DNA of 64,000 nt, from the NCBI GenBank assembly GCA_963716685.1, contig CAVQTR010000003.1:3100001-3164000 (forward strand), in the 5' to 3' direction. Shown one piece after another: positions 11,009 to 19,919 of the stretch. The position numbers and the translations under genes are program-made. Every line of letters begins with the position of its first letter. Position 1 is the stretch's first letter. Below the pieces are notes generated by a model. That model worked only from the letters and a program-made list of their open reading frames with translations, did no database searches and was not told the origin of the DNA. The DNA is from JALYXI01 sp963716685. GTDB taxonomy: Bacteria > Acidobacteriota > Terriglobia > Bryobacterales > Bryobacteraceae.

Positions 11009-14000
11009 ATGAGTGAGATCGCTTCCGGCATCCGGAGCTCTCCGGTTCGAGGCGATGTTGCCATCGTCGGACTGGCGTGTACGTACCCCGGCGCGCGCCG
11101 GATGGAACAGTTCTGGCACAACATCGTCAATCACTTCGACGCCATCACGGACGTGGATCCGGACAACTGGGACCCCTCCGTTTTCGTCGATGCCGACCCC
11201 AATGCGGAAGACCGCCTCTACTCGAGCCGGGGCGGCTGGATCCCGAACACCTTTTCGTTCAACCCGCTTAAATTCGGTATCCCGCCAGCCACGATCGCCG
11301 GTTCGGAGCCGGACCAGTTTCTGCTGCTGCGCTGCGCTTTCGAAGCGCTCGACGACGCCGGTTACCTGAAGCGCGAGTATGACCGGGAGCGCGTCAGCGT
11401 CATCGTTGGACGCGGCAACTATCCTGGGCCCGGACAGATCTGGCTCGCGATGCGCAGTTCCGTAGTGGAAGGCGTAGTTGCCATCATGCGCCAGATGCGG
11501 CCCGACCTTTCCGAAGCCAGGCTGCAGCGCTTCCGCGAGCTGCTGAAAGCCAAAATGCCCCGCCTGACTCCGGAAGGCGCGGGCGGCCTGATCCCGAACA
11601 TCACGACCGGCCGCGCGGCCAACCGCTTCGACTTCATGGGGCAGAATTACTCCGTCGACGCCGCCTGCGCCTCCGCCCTGATCGCCACCGAAATCGCCGT
11701 GCGCAACCTGCTCACCGGTGTCGACGACATGACGCTCGTCGGCGGACTGCACATCTGCAGTCAGGTACCGTTTCTCTCCATCTTTAAAGTCACGCGCGCT
11801 ACTTCCCTGACCTCTGTCGTGCGTCCCTTCGATGAAAATGCCGATGGCACGCTGGGCGGCGAAGGGGTCGGCATGCTGGTCCTGAAACGTCTGGCGGATG
11901 CTGAGCGTGATGGCGACCGCATTTACGCCGTGATCAAAGGGGTCGGCTCAGCGAGCGACGGCAAAGCCAAAGGCGTCCTCGCGCCGCGCGTCGAAGGCGA
12001 AATTATGGCCGTCCGCCGCGCTCTCGCCATGGCAGATGTTCCGGCCGACAGCATCGGCCTTGTGGAATGCCACGGCACCGCCACCGTCGTCGGGGATTCC
12101 ACCGAACTGCAGGCGCTCGAAACCGCCTTCGGTCCCGCCGGCCTCCACAGCCGGACCTGCGCCATCGGCAGTGTGAAGTCTATGATTGGGCACACCATGC
12201 CGGCAGCCGGCGCTGCCAGCCTGATCAAGACCGCTCTCGCGCTTTACCATCGCGTCCTGCCGCCCACCCTGAACCTGAACCAGCCCCATGCGAAGCTGCG
12301 CGATCCCGGGTGCCGCTTTTACGCGAACACCGAGACCAAGCCGTGGATTCAGCGCACCGACGGCGCTCCCCGCCGCGCCGGGGTGAATGCCTTCGGCTTC
12401 GGCGGAATCAACGCCCACGTGGTGATGGAAGAGTACACCGGCGCGGACGAACGGACCGAGACCTCGCGGCTGCGCGAGTGGCCCACCGAAATTTTCATCG
12501 TCGAAGCGCCCGGCCGCGCCGAACTGGTGGCCGCGCTCGACCGCCTCCGCGCTTACGCCATTCAGGTCGAAGGGATCGCCCTGCGCGACCTCGCGTACAC
12601 CCTGAACACGTCGCTTACCGGAGCGTCCCACCGCGTCGCCATCGTGGCCTCTTCTCCAGAAGACCTGGCGCAGAAAATCGACCGCACCAAAACGCGCCTG
12701 GCGGATCCCGAGTGCACCCAGCTGCGCGAGCGCAGCGGTATTTACTACTTCGAGAACACCGAACTGCATGGGGGTAAGCTCGCCCTGCTTTTCCCCGGTG
12801 AAGGCGCCCAGTATCTCCACATGATGTCGGACCTCTGCATCCACTTCCCCGAGGTCCGGCAGTGTTTCGATCGCGGCGATGCGGCGGTAAAAGATCCTTC
12901 GCGCATTCCTCTCAGTTCTCTGGTCTATCCGCCGCCGTCCTTTTCACCCGAAGAAAAGAAGGCCGCCGAAGACCGCATCTGGTCTCTCGACCACGGCACG
13001 GAGACCGGTCTCACGGCCGACTGGGCGATGCTCGCGCTCACCCGGAGTCTCGGCATCCAGCCCGACATGCTGAGCGGCCACAGCTCCGGCGACTGGCTCG
13101 CCCTCACTGCCTCCGGCATCTTCGAATTCGAGGAAGTATTCGGCAGCATGGACCGGCTCGACCAGCTGTACCAGCAGCTCAAACTCGACACGGCCATCCC
13201 GAAGATGACCATGCTGGCCGTGGGCGCAGGGCGCGAAAAGGTGCTCTCAATCGCGCAGGAGCTGCACTGCATCGTCGAGATCGCGAACGACAACTGTCCT
13301 CATCAGGTGATCGTAGTGACCCGGCCGGAGGATTCCCAGACGCTGGTTGATCACCTGCTCAAAAACGGCACCTTTGTCGAGCGGCTTCCCTATGATGGCG
13401 GCTACCATACGCCATCGTTCACGTATATGAGCGAGCCGCTGCGGGAGCTGTTCCAGAGCTTCACCGTGCAGGCTCCGAAAACGCCCGTCTACTGCGGCAT
13501 GACCGCTGAGCCGTGGCCGGACGACCCCGCTAAGATCGTCGAAATCGCCGCGTCCACCTACGCGAGCCCCATCCTGTTCACTCAGACGGTCGAACGGATG
13601 TATGCCGACGGCGCCCGCATCTTTGTCGAATCCGGCCCGCGCGGCAACTTGACAGCGTTCGTGGACGACATTCTGCGCGGCAAGCCACACCTCTCCGTGC
13701 CGCTCGATCTGTTCCGCCGCCCCGGTCTCACTACCCTGAATCACGCGGTGGGGATGCTGGCGGCTGTTCACGTCCCCATGGACCTGAACGCTCTTTATCA
13801 GCGCCGCTCCCCGGTGAAGCTGACCCTGAACGCCGAAGCGGATTCCGTGCAGCCGGAGGAGCGCGAGCCCGGCGTGATGCAGGTGTCCAAGGTTTATCGT
13901 TACCTGTACGTTCCTGAGGGCAATGAATTCCCCATGCCCGCGCCTCCGCCCGCCACTGCGCCGGAGTATGCGGATGCGCCGGAGTATGCGGATGCGCCGG

Positions 14001-16255
14001 AACCTTTGTTTCAAACGATGGCGGAACAGCCGGTCGCGGCCTTCCAGTCGGCTGCCGTCTCGGGATCCTCGCTCGAGGATCATTTCCAGCTGATGGAGAA
14101 TTTCCTGCTCACCCAGGAAAGCATCATGAGCAGTGTGCTGGGCAGCGGGTTCAGCCCCGGTTACAGCGCGCCACCTCCCGACATGACGCAGTTCGAGGCG
14201 CCGGTCAACGGCTTCTCGGCTCACCCGGTGGCCGCGCCCGCGCCCGTGTCAATCCCGGCTCCGCAGCCTGCAGTGTCCGCAGCCCAGCCGGCTGCCCTCG
14301 CGCCGCAGCCGGCCATCGCCGCACCGCAGCGCGCGGCTCCGGCGTCGCCAAATCTTCAAAAACTGCTGCTCGAAGTCGTCAGCGAGCGCACCGGCTATCC
14401 CGCCGAAATGCTCGATCTGGATGCGGATATGGAAGCCGATCTCGGCATCGATTCCATCAAGCGCGTGGAAATCTTCGGCGCGCTGCAGCAACAGGGCAGC
14501 GGCCAGCTGCTGGCGGGCGAAGGCGATCTGGAAGCCGTCTGCAAGCTCAAAACGCTGCGCCAGATCCTGTCCCTGCTGGCCGGAGACGCGGCGTCGCGCG
14601 CGCACGCCATCGATTCCCTGATTCGCACGGCCACGGTCGCGGAAGAAACACCGGGCCAGTCGCTCACGCTGCGGCTCACTCTGAATCCGGAGGAACACCT
14701 GTATCTCCGCGATCACAGCCTGACCTTCCCCGCGAGCGACTTCGATAATCAGGGCAACCGCATCTACCTGATGCCTCTGACGGTCAGCGCCGAACTCGCC
14801 TGCCAGACCGCCGCGCGTCTCGACCCGGCGCAGAAGGTGGTCGGCATCTCAGGTATCGAGATTTTGCGGGGCCTGCAGGCCGTACAAAACGAAGAGCCGC
14901 CGGTTGTTCTGATCCAGGCAACGCGCCAGCCTTCGGGCGACGTTCGCGTGCAAATTCGCGCGGAACGCGGCAAGCCGTATTCACAATCGACCGTCCAGTT
15001 GGCGGAACAGTATCCGCCGGCACCCGAGCCGTTCCCCGCCTCACTCCCCGATCCGCGCGCGGCCCGCTGTACCGGCCGGCAGATCTACGAACACCGCCAC
15101 ATGTTTCACGGACCGTCGTACCAGGGCGTCCGCAGCATGGAAGCGATGTCGGACGGCGGCATTCTCGCGACGCTCGAAGTACTGCCCGCCGGCGAACTGC
15201 TCCGGTCCGACCCCGCGCCGCAGTTCCATATCGATCCGTTTCTGCTCGACGCCGCCGGTCAGCTGGTCGGCTACTGGCCCATCGAGAACTGCCGCCGGGG
15301 CGGCAACGTGCTTCCCATCAAGGTCGCTCGCGTTACTAAATACTGCGATCCGCCGCCCGCGGGCACAAAAATCGAAGCGCGCATGCTGGTGCGCAACCTG
15401 TCCGACCAAACTCTGAGCGCGGATTACGACCTGCTGCTGCCCAATGGCCGGCTCTGGCTGCGCGTGAATGCCTGGGAAGACTGGCGCTTCTACTGGCCCG
15501 CCAGCCTCTTCGATTACGCCTACGGACGCTTCGCCTCGTTTCAATCACCCGGCATGCACCTTGTAGACGAGGAACTGCGCGACGCCGGGTTCGACTGCAT
15601 CCTGCTGCCGCCGCTCGCCGTGACTGAGCACGACCCGCTTCTCGATGAGAACTGGGCCTATGTGCTCCTGAGCCGGCGCGAACTGGCCGAATACCGATCG
15701 CTTCCCCCCGCGCAGCAGGGCGCTTTCCTGTTCGCTCGCACCACCGCGAAGGATGCCGTGCGCGCCTTCCTGCTGCGGGAGCACAACCGCAAACTGTTCC
15801 CCGCCGATATCGAGATCATGCTGAACCGCGGCGTGCTGCAAGCTAGCGGCCCATGGACATCCACCCTTACCGCCCCATCCCTTTCGGTCTTCTCCGGATC
15901 CGGATGGGCCGTGGCCGCGGCCGGCAACCGCGCTTCCGCCATTGCCGCCATGGAATCGAACGGCGCCATACCGCCCAGTTCCCTGCTGCCGGACGAAGAA
16001 GCAAAGTTCGCCGGCCTGAGCGACGCCGAGGAATGGCGGAAGCGCGCCATCATCGCCAAACAGGCTGCCGCCCGGTACTTCCGACCCGAAGCCGACGCCC
16101 ATTACTGGCAGACCCTGATGGTGGGAAAATTCGATGCAAACAAAGGATGGCTGGAGATCGCCGATCCGGATTCGGCCGTGAATGCCGAGGATTTACTGCG
16201 GGTCTCCACCGCCCGCGCAGGAAATTACCTGATCGCTGTTGCGTTCCAGGCCTAA
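11009..16255 (+). CDS. Type I iterative PKS, second subunit (KS-AT-ACP-DH-PPTase-like)
   Basis: A 1,748-residue protein whose ATG lies two bases after the stop of the first synthase, so the two are co-transcribed. KS at about 17-490 keeps Cys220 (VDAACASA) and the His motifs ECHGTATVVGD and SMIGHT, so it is a condensing KS and not a chain-length factor. AT at about 590-930 carries GHSSGD (Ser692) and a divergent GGYHTP second motif, so its extender is uncertain. A Pro/Ala-rich linker precedes one ACP (Ser1149 in GIDSIKRVE). A double-hotdog DH follows, with His in RDHSLTF and Asp in LLDAAGQ, but the usual HxxxGxxxxP glycine is lost. The last 200 residues resemble the C-terminal phosphopantetheinyl transferase of enediyne PKSs (TAKDAVRAF, PADIEI, AKQAA), but key residues look altered. 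It probably works iteratively with its neighbour. Confidence 0.85.
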   Translation: MSEIASGIRSSPVRGDVAIVGLACTYPGARRMEQFWHNIVNHFDAITDVDPDNWDPSVFVDADPNAEDRLYSSRGGWIPNTFSFNPLKFGIPPATIAGSEPDQFLLLRCAFEALDDAGYLKREYDRERVSVIVGRGNYPGPGQIWLAMRSSVVEGVVAIMRQMRPDLSEARLQRFRELLKAKMPRLTPEGAGGLIPNITTGRAANRFDFMGQNYSVDAACASALIATEIAVRNLLTGVDDMTLVGGLHICSQVPFLSIFKVTRATSLTSVVRPFDENADGTLGGEGVGMLVLKRLADAERDGDRIYAVIKGVGSASDGKAKGVLAPRVEGEIMAVRRALAMADVPADSIGLVECHGTATVVGDSTELQALETAFGPAGLHSRTCAIGSVKSMIGHTMPAAGAASLIKTALALYHRVLPPTLNLNQPHAKLRDPGCRFYANTETKPWIQRTDGAPRRAGVNAFGFGGINAHVVMEEYTGADERTETSRLREWPTEIFIVEAPGRAELVAALDRLRAYAIQVEGIALRDLAYTLNTSLTGASHRVAIVASSPEDLAQKIDRTKTRLADPECTQLRERSGIYYFENTELHGGKLALLFPGEGAQYLHMMSDLCIHFPEVRQCFDRGDAAVKDPSRIPLSSLVYPPPSFSPEEKKAAEDRIWSLDHGTETGLTADWAMLALTRSLGIQPDMLSGHSSGDWLALTASGIFEFEEVFGSMDRLDQLYQQLKLDTAIPKMTMLAVGAGREKVLSIAQELHCIVEIANDNCPHQVIVVTRPEDSQTLVDHLLKNGTFVERLPYDGGYHTPSFTYMSEPLRELFQSFTVQAPKTPVYCGMTAEPWPDDPAKIVEIAASTYASPILFTQTVERMYADGARIFVESGPRGNLTAFVDDILRGKPHLSVPLDLFRRPGLTTLNHAVGMLAAVHVPMDLNALYQRRSPVKLTLNAEADSVQPEEREPGVMQVSKVYRYLYVPEGNEFPMPAPPPATAPEYADAPEYADAPEPLFQTMAEQPVAAFQSAAVSGSSLEDHFQLMENFLLTQESIMSSVLGSGFSPGYSAPPPDMTQFEAPVNGFSAHPVAAPAPVSIPAPQPAVSAAQPAALAPQPAIAAPQRAAPASPNLQKLLLEVVSERTGYPAEMLDLDADMEADLGIDSIKRVEIFGALQQQGSGQLLAGEGDLEAVCKLKTLRQILSLLAGDAASRAHAIDSLIRTATVAEETPGQSLTLRLTLNPEEHLYLRDHSLTFPASDFDNQGNRIYLMPLTVSAELACQTAARLDPAQKVVGISGIEILRGLQAVQNEEPPVVLIQATRQPSGDVRVQIRAERGKPYSQSTVQLAEQYPPAPEPFPASLPDPRAARCTGRQIYEHRHMFHGPSYQGVRSMEAMSDGGILATLEVLPAGELLRSDPAPQFHIDPFLLDAAGQLVGYWPIENCRRGGNVLPIKVARVTKYCDPPPAGTKIEARMLVRNLSDQTLSADYDLLLPNGRLWLRVNAWEDWRFYWPASLFDYAYGRFASFQSPGMHLVDEELRDAGFDCILLPPLAVTEHDPLLDENWAYVLLSRRELAEYRSLPPAQQGAFLFARTTAKDAVRAFLLREHNRKLFPADIEIMLNRGVLQASGPWTSTLTAPSLSVFSGSGWAVAAAGNRASAIAAMESNGAIPPSSLLPDEEAKFAGLSDAEEWRKRAIIAKQAAARYFRPEADAHYWQTLMVGKFDANKGWLEIADPDSAVNAEDLLRVSTARAGNYLIAVAFQA

Positions 16256-16261
16256 TATTTA

Positions 16262-16570
16262 ATGAGGGATCACTTGACCAGAGAACAAATTCGTACAGAT
16301 TTAATCGCGCTGTTGAAAGACGCCAGGGAAGATTGGGACGATTCCATCGTCGTCACCGACGATACCGGCCTGTTTCTCGACCTCGGTTTCGAATCCATTG
16401 ACGCCGTCGGCCTCGGTTCGGCGCTTGAACACCACTTCAACCAGGTTCTTCCCTTCCCCGAATTCATGTCCCGGGCGAAGGAGATGGATCTCAGCGATAT
16501 CACCGTCGGCATGCTGCTCGATTTTCTGGTCGCCAACCTGGGCGACAACGCCAAAGGATATGTAGCGTGA
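16262..16570 (+). CDS. Stand-alone acyl carrier protein
   Basis: A 102-residue ACP. LDLGFESIDAVGLGSAL holds the phosphopantetheine serine at about residue 46, and the surrounding sequence fits a four-helix carrier. ATG 16262 is six bases after the second synthase stop. An in-frame TTG at 16274 with AGGG five bases upstream is an equally good start and gives 98 residues. Its core motif (FESID) differs from the GVDSIKRVE type inside the synthases, so it probably serves another partner, for example an unloading or headgroup step. Its stop overlaps the start of the phosphodiesterase gene, which suggests translational coupling. Confidence 0.85.
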   Translation: MRDHLTREQIRTDLIALLKDAREDWDDSIVVTDDTGLFLDLGFESIDAVGLGSALEHHFNQVLPFPEFMSRAKEMDLSDITVGMLLDFLVANLGDNAKGYVA

Positions 16571-18156
16571 AGCCTGAAGTCATCCTGTTTGGCCTCGACG
16601 GCGCGACGTTCACGGTGCTCGACGACCTGATGGCGCGTTCGGTGATGCCGAATCTCAAGAAATTCATCTCCGAAGGCGTGAGTGCCAAAATGGTCTCCAC
16701 CGTTCCGCCGCTCACGCCACCGGCATGGTCCTCGCTCGTGACCGGCCGCTCACCCGGACACCATGGCATCTTCGGCTTCATGCAGTATGCCGATGCGCAG
16801 TCCATGTCCGTGCAGCTGGTCAACTCGCGCATGCTCACCGCCGAAAGCATCTGGTCGATGGTCAACCGGCACGGCCGCCGCGCGGGTTCCCTGAACTACG
16901 TCGGGCACCAGCCCGCGCCGAAGATCGATGGCTGGGTGGTTCCCGGCTGGGTCTCCTGGCGCTGGATGAAACAGCTTAGCCATCCCGCCGGCATCATCGA
17001 GATGCTGAAGCGCGACCTTCCCGGCTTCGATGTGAAAAGCATCGCTCTCGATCCCACCGAAGAGAAGAAGGCCATCGCCGGCGCCGTCCTCGACGATTAC
17101 CGCTCCTGGGTCATGCCGCATCTCGAGCGCGAGCAGCAGTGGTTCAATGTTCTTTGTCACATGATGGAACGGGATCCTGTGGCGCTCGCCGGTATCGTGT
17201 TTGACGGCGTCGACAAGCTGCAGCATCTGCTCTGGTCGTATCTCGATCCGGCTCTGGCCGAACCCGACAACCCGGAATTCGTGCGCATCCGCGACATCGC
17301 CTGGGAGTACTTCGCGCGCATCGACCAAATCCTCGGCGAAACCGTGGACCGCTGGGGCGATCAGGCCACCATCCTGATCTGCTCCGATCACGGCTTCACC
17401 GGCAGCTGGGAAATTCTGCACCTGAACTCGTGGCTCGAAAAGAACGGCTGGCTCACGTGGAAATCCAACGTTGAGAAGGCCGCGGACGGCACCACGGAGC
17501 TGGACGACTTCTACAAACTGCAGCCGTTTGATGAGAACGCCACCTGGGCCTTCGCCCTCAACTCCGCCAGCAACGGCATCTTCATCAATGTTCGCGGGCA
17601 GCGTGGCGATTTCGGCGTGCCCCCGGAGCAATACCACAGCTTCCGCCGGGAACTGACCGAAGCGCTGCTAACGCGCTGCGCGGACCCGGTGACCGGCGAA
17701 CCCCTCGTCACCCGCGTTTACACCCGCGAGGAGATCTTCGAGGGACCGAACATGGCCAATGCGCCCGACCTGACCATCACCCTGCGCGATTACAGTTTCG
17801 TCTCTACGCGGCGCATCGATACGGCCTACGCCAAACGTACCCATCCGATGGGCACCCACCATCCCGATGGCATCCTGATCGCCCGCGGACCGGGCATCCG
17901 CCACAACGAATCCGTCGACCGCGTCAGCATCCTCGACGTGGCGCCCACCGCTCTTTACGCCATGGACATTCCGATTCCGGCGGATCTGCAGGGCCGGGTG
18001 CTCCAGGAACTCTTCACGCCGGAATACCGCGCCGCTCATAAAGTCGAGTGGGGCACCAAATCCATGACCGGCGAAGCTTCGGCGGTGCCCGTCGGCGTCC
18101 CCGACGACGACATGGAAGTGCTCGAGAAGATGAAAGCTCTGGGCTATCTGGAGTAG
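16567..18156 (+). CDS. Alkaline-phosphatase-superfamily phosphodiesterase/nucleotide pyrophosphatase
   Basis: A 529-residue enzyme starting at GTG 16567, overlapping the ACP stop by four bases (GTGA). It carries the superfamily metal-ligand set in order: FGLDGATF (Asp), TPPAWSSLVTGRSPGHHG (nucleophile Ser/Thr), FDGVDKLQH (Asp, His), CSDHGF (Asp-His) and GTHHPDG (His). No signal peptide is seen, so it is predicted to be cytoplasmic. Such enzymes cleave phosphodiester or pyrophosphate bonds. Wedged between an ACP and an alpha/beta hydrolase, it may act on an acylated phosphate intermediate or a coenzyme-A-derived group; this is inference. Family call is strong, substrate unknown. Confidence 0.8.
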   Translation: MKPEVILFGLDGATFTVLDDLMARSVMPNLKKFISEGVSAKMVSTVPPLTPPAWSSLVTGRSPGHHGIFGFMQYADAQSMSVQLVNSRMLTAESIWSMVNRHGRRAGSLNYVGHQPAPKIDGWVVPGWVSWRWMKQLSHPAGIIEMLKRDLPGFDVKSIALDPTEEKKAIAGAVLDDYRSWVMPHLEREQQWFNVLCHMMERDPVALAGIVFDGVDKLQHLLWSYLDPALAEPDNPEFVRIRDIAWEYFARIDQILGETVDRWGDQATILICSDHGFTGSWEILHLNSWLEKNGWLTWKSNVEKAADGTTELDDFYKLQPFDENATWAFALNSASNGIFINVRGQRGDFGVPPEQYHSFRRELTEALLTRCADPVTGEPLVTRVYTREEIFEGPNMANAPDLTITLRDYSFVSTRRIDTAYAKRTHPMGTHHPDGILIARGPGIRHNESVDRVSILDVAPTALYAMDIPIPADLQGRVLQELFTPEYRAAHKVEWGTKSMTGEASAVPVGVPDDDMEVLEKMKALGYLE

Positions 18157-18164
18157 ATCACCCT

Positions 18165-19079
18165 ATGCCGAAGACACTCGCACGCGGAATCAACTTCCAC
18201 TACCAGACCCTCGGTGAAGGTCCCGACGTCGTTCTGATTCATGGGATCAGTTCCTCGCTGGCTTCCTGGTACAACGGCATGTTTCCCTCGCTCGCCGCCT
18301 CCGGATTTCGGGTCACCGTCTACGATATGCGGGGCCACGGACTAAGCGACTGCACCGAAAGCGGCTATACGTCTTTCGAGCAGGCGCACGATCTTAAGGC
18401 GCTTCTGGATGTGCTCGGAATCAAGGAGGTGCGGATCGCCGGACACAGCTTCGGCGGTTCCGTCGCCATGCACTTTGCCCGGCTCTTTCCGGAGATGACG
18501 CGCGGCGTGGTTCTGCTCGATACCGGCCTCGCGTGCCTGCACCACCTGCGCGTCATCCGGGGCTGGCAGGGCTGGGAAACTCCCGGCATGAAGGAAGAAG
18601 GCTTCACCCCGGAATGGTTCGAAGATATGGAAAGCCAGAACAACATGGCCGAATATCTCCGCCGCACTCTCAGCGCGCCCCGGCAGCGCGGTTTTCGCAA
18701 AGGCGCCGGCGGGTATACCCCGCGCATTAAGCGCCTGATCGAGGAAACCAAAGCGGGAACCGAGTACCGCGACGTGGGCGGGCTAACCGAAGAAACCCTG
18801 CATCACATCCAGACACCCGTACTGGGCCTCTACGGCAGCTCGACGCCGGCCCAGAACATCGCGCCGCACCTTGCGACGATCATGCCGCACTGCCGGTCCG
18901 TCAATATGGAAGGGCTGGGTCACTTCGCGGCGCTGCACGACCCCCAGCCGATCCTCGCCTACATTACGCCCTTCTTTCAGGACCCTTACGGGTATGTGGA
19001 ACAGGGCAAAGCCGAAGGAGCTCAGCGCACCGGGCTTCTCGAGCCGCCGCTGCAGACCAGCACTTCCCCGCTCACGTAA
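18165..19079 (+). CDS. Alpha/beta hydrolase
   Basis: A 304-residue hydrolase. HGISSS is the oxyanion loop, AGHSFGGSV the nucleophile elbow (Ser about residue 92), and LGHFAALHD near residue 250 the catalytic histidine. The start is ATG 18165, eight bases after the phosphodiesterase stop; a longer open frame from 18048 overlaps that gene and is not needed. No signal peptide. As the last co-directional gene of the synthase operon it could act as a thioesterase or esterase that releases or trims the product. The last 19 codons overlap the 3' end of the convergent reductase gene by 58 bases. Confidence 0.8.
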   Translation: MPKTLARGINFHYQTLGEGPDVVLIHGISSSLASWYNGMFPSLAASGFRVTVYDMRGHGLSDCTESGYTSFEQAHDLKALLDVLGIKEVRIAGHSFGGSVAMHFARLFPEMTRGVVLLDTGLACLHHLRVIRGWQGWETPGMKEEGFTPEWFEDMESQNNMAEYLRRTLSAPRQRGFRKGAGGYTPRIKRLIEETKAGTEYRDVGGLTEETLHHIQTPVLGLYGSSTPAQNIAPHLATIMPHCRSVNMEGLGHFAALHDPQPILAYITPFFQDPYGYVEQGKAEGAQRTGLLEPPLQTSTSPLT

Positions 19080-19864
19080 TCGGACAGAGAGGAACAGAAG
19101 AACAGCACCGGCCCCGCGGCATCCTCGGGCAGGCCCAGCCTGCCCATGGGATTCTGTTCCTTCATGATCCCAATCAGCGCCGACTGAATCCCCAGCTTGA
19201 CGCCATGCCCCTGCACCGTGATTTCGTCGTCTTCCTGTCCGAGCGGCTGCGTCAGCCGGGTTTGAATGAAGCCGAACGCCACCGAGTTGACGTTGACGTT
19301 CAGAGAACCCCATTCCTTCGCCAGAACCTTGGTCAGCCCGATCAGCGCACCCTTGCCAGAGCCATAGCCGGACTGTCCGGAAATGCCATCCACCGCCGAC
19401 ACCGACGAAATATTGACGACCTTCCGCGTGACTCGCCGGCCCTCGCGTTTCTCTCGTTTGGCCGCATCGCGCAGCCATGGAGCCGCGGCGCGCAGCAGCC
19501 GGAACGGCGCGATCACGTGGATGTCCAGCATGGCCTGAAACTGTTCGTCGGTGGTTTTGTGGATCGCGGCGTCCCAATTGTATCCGGCGTTGTTGACCAG
19601 GATGTCGACCGATTCAAATTCGGTCAGCGCGAACTGGATCAATCGCTCCGGGAATTCCGCAGCAGTAATGTCTCCCGCCAGCCCCCGGACGCGCCCGTTT
19701 CCCTCGCTTTGGACCAGTGCCTCAGTCTCCGCCAGCTGATCCGCGTCCAGGTCATTCAGAACCAGCGCTGCGCCGCAGGAACCGAGCTTCTGAGCGATCG
19801 CGCGACCGATACCGCGGCCGGCGCCCGTGACGACGGCAACGCGTCCGTTGAGGTTAAGATCCAT
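19022..19864 (-). CDS. FabG-like short-chain dehydrogenase/reductase
   Basis: A 280-residue SDR. TGAGRGIGRA near residue 14 is the nucleotide-binding motif, NNAG the structural motif, NISSVS and YGSGK supply the catalytic Ser, Tyr and Lys, and SGEVLVCSGG is the usual C-terminal signature. It is convergent with the alpha/beta hydrolase and divergent from the aldo-keto reductase. A 3-oxoacyl-ACP reductase role is the default reading. Position suggests it reduces an intermediate of the neighbouring synthases, but a housekeeping or unrelated role is possible. Confidence 0.8.
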   Translation of the reverse strand: MDLNLNGRVAVVTGAGRGIGRAIAQKLGSCGAALVLNDLDADQLAETEALVQSEGNGRVRGLAGDITAAEFPERLIQFALTEFESVDILVNNAGYNWDAAIHKTTDEQFQAMLDIHVIAPFRLLRAAAPWLRDAAKREKREGRRVTRKVVNISSVSAVDGISGQSGYGSGKGALIGLTKVLAKEWGSLNVNVNSVAFGFIQTRLTQPLGQEDDEITVQGHGVKLGIQSALIGIMKEQNPMGRLGLPEDAAGPVLFFCSSLSDYVSGEVLVCSGGSRSPVR

Positions 19865-19873
19865 GGCTTTTCA

Positions 19874-19912
19874 TTAGCATAACCGGAGTTTGAAATGTAT
19901 ACTGCAAAAGGA
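19874..19912 (+). promoter_or_regulatory. Candidate promoter and ribosome-binding site for the aldo-keto reductase
   Basis: TTAGCA at 19874-19879 and TATACT at 19898-19903 form a plausible -35/-10 pair with an 18-base spacer. AAGGA at 19908-19912 lies seven bases before TTG 19920 and decides that start over the upstream TTG at 19890. The SDR on the other strand must share this 55-base gap. Confidence 0.35.
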
Positions 19913-19919
19913 CCCAATC

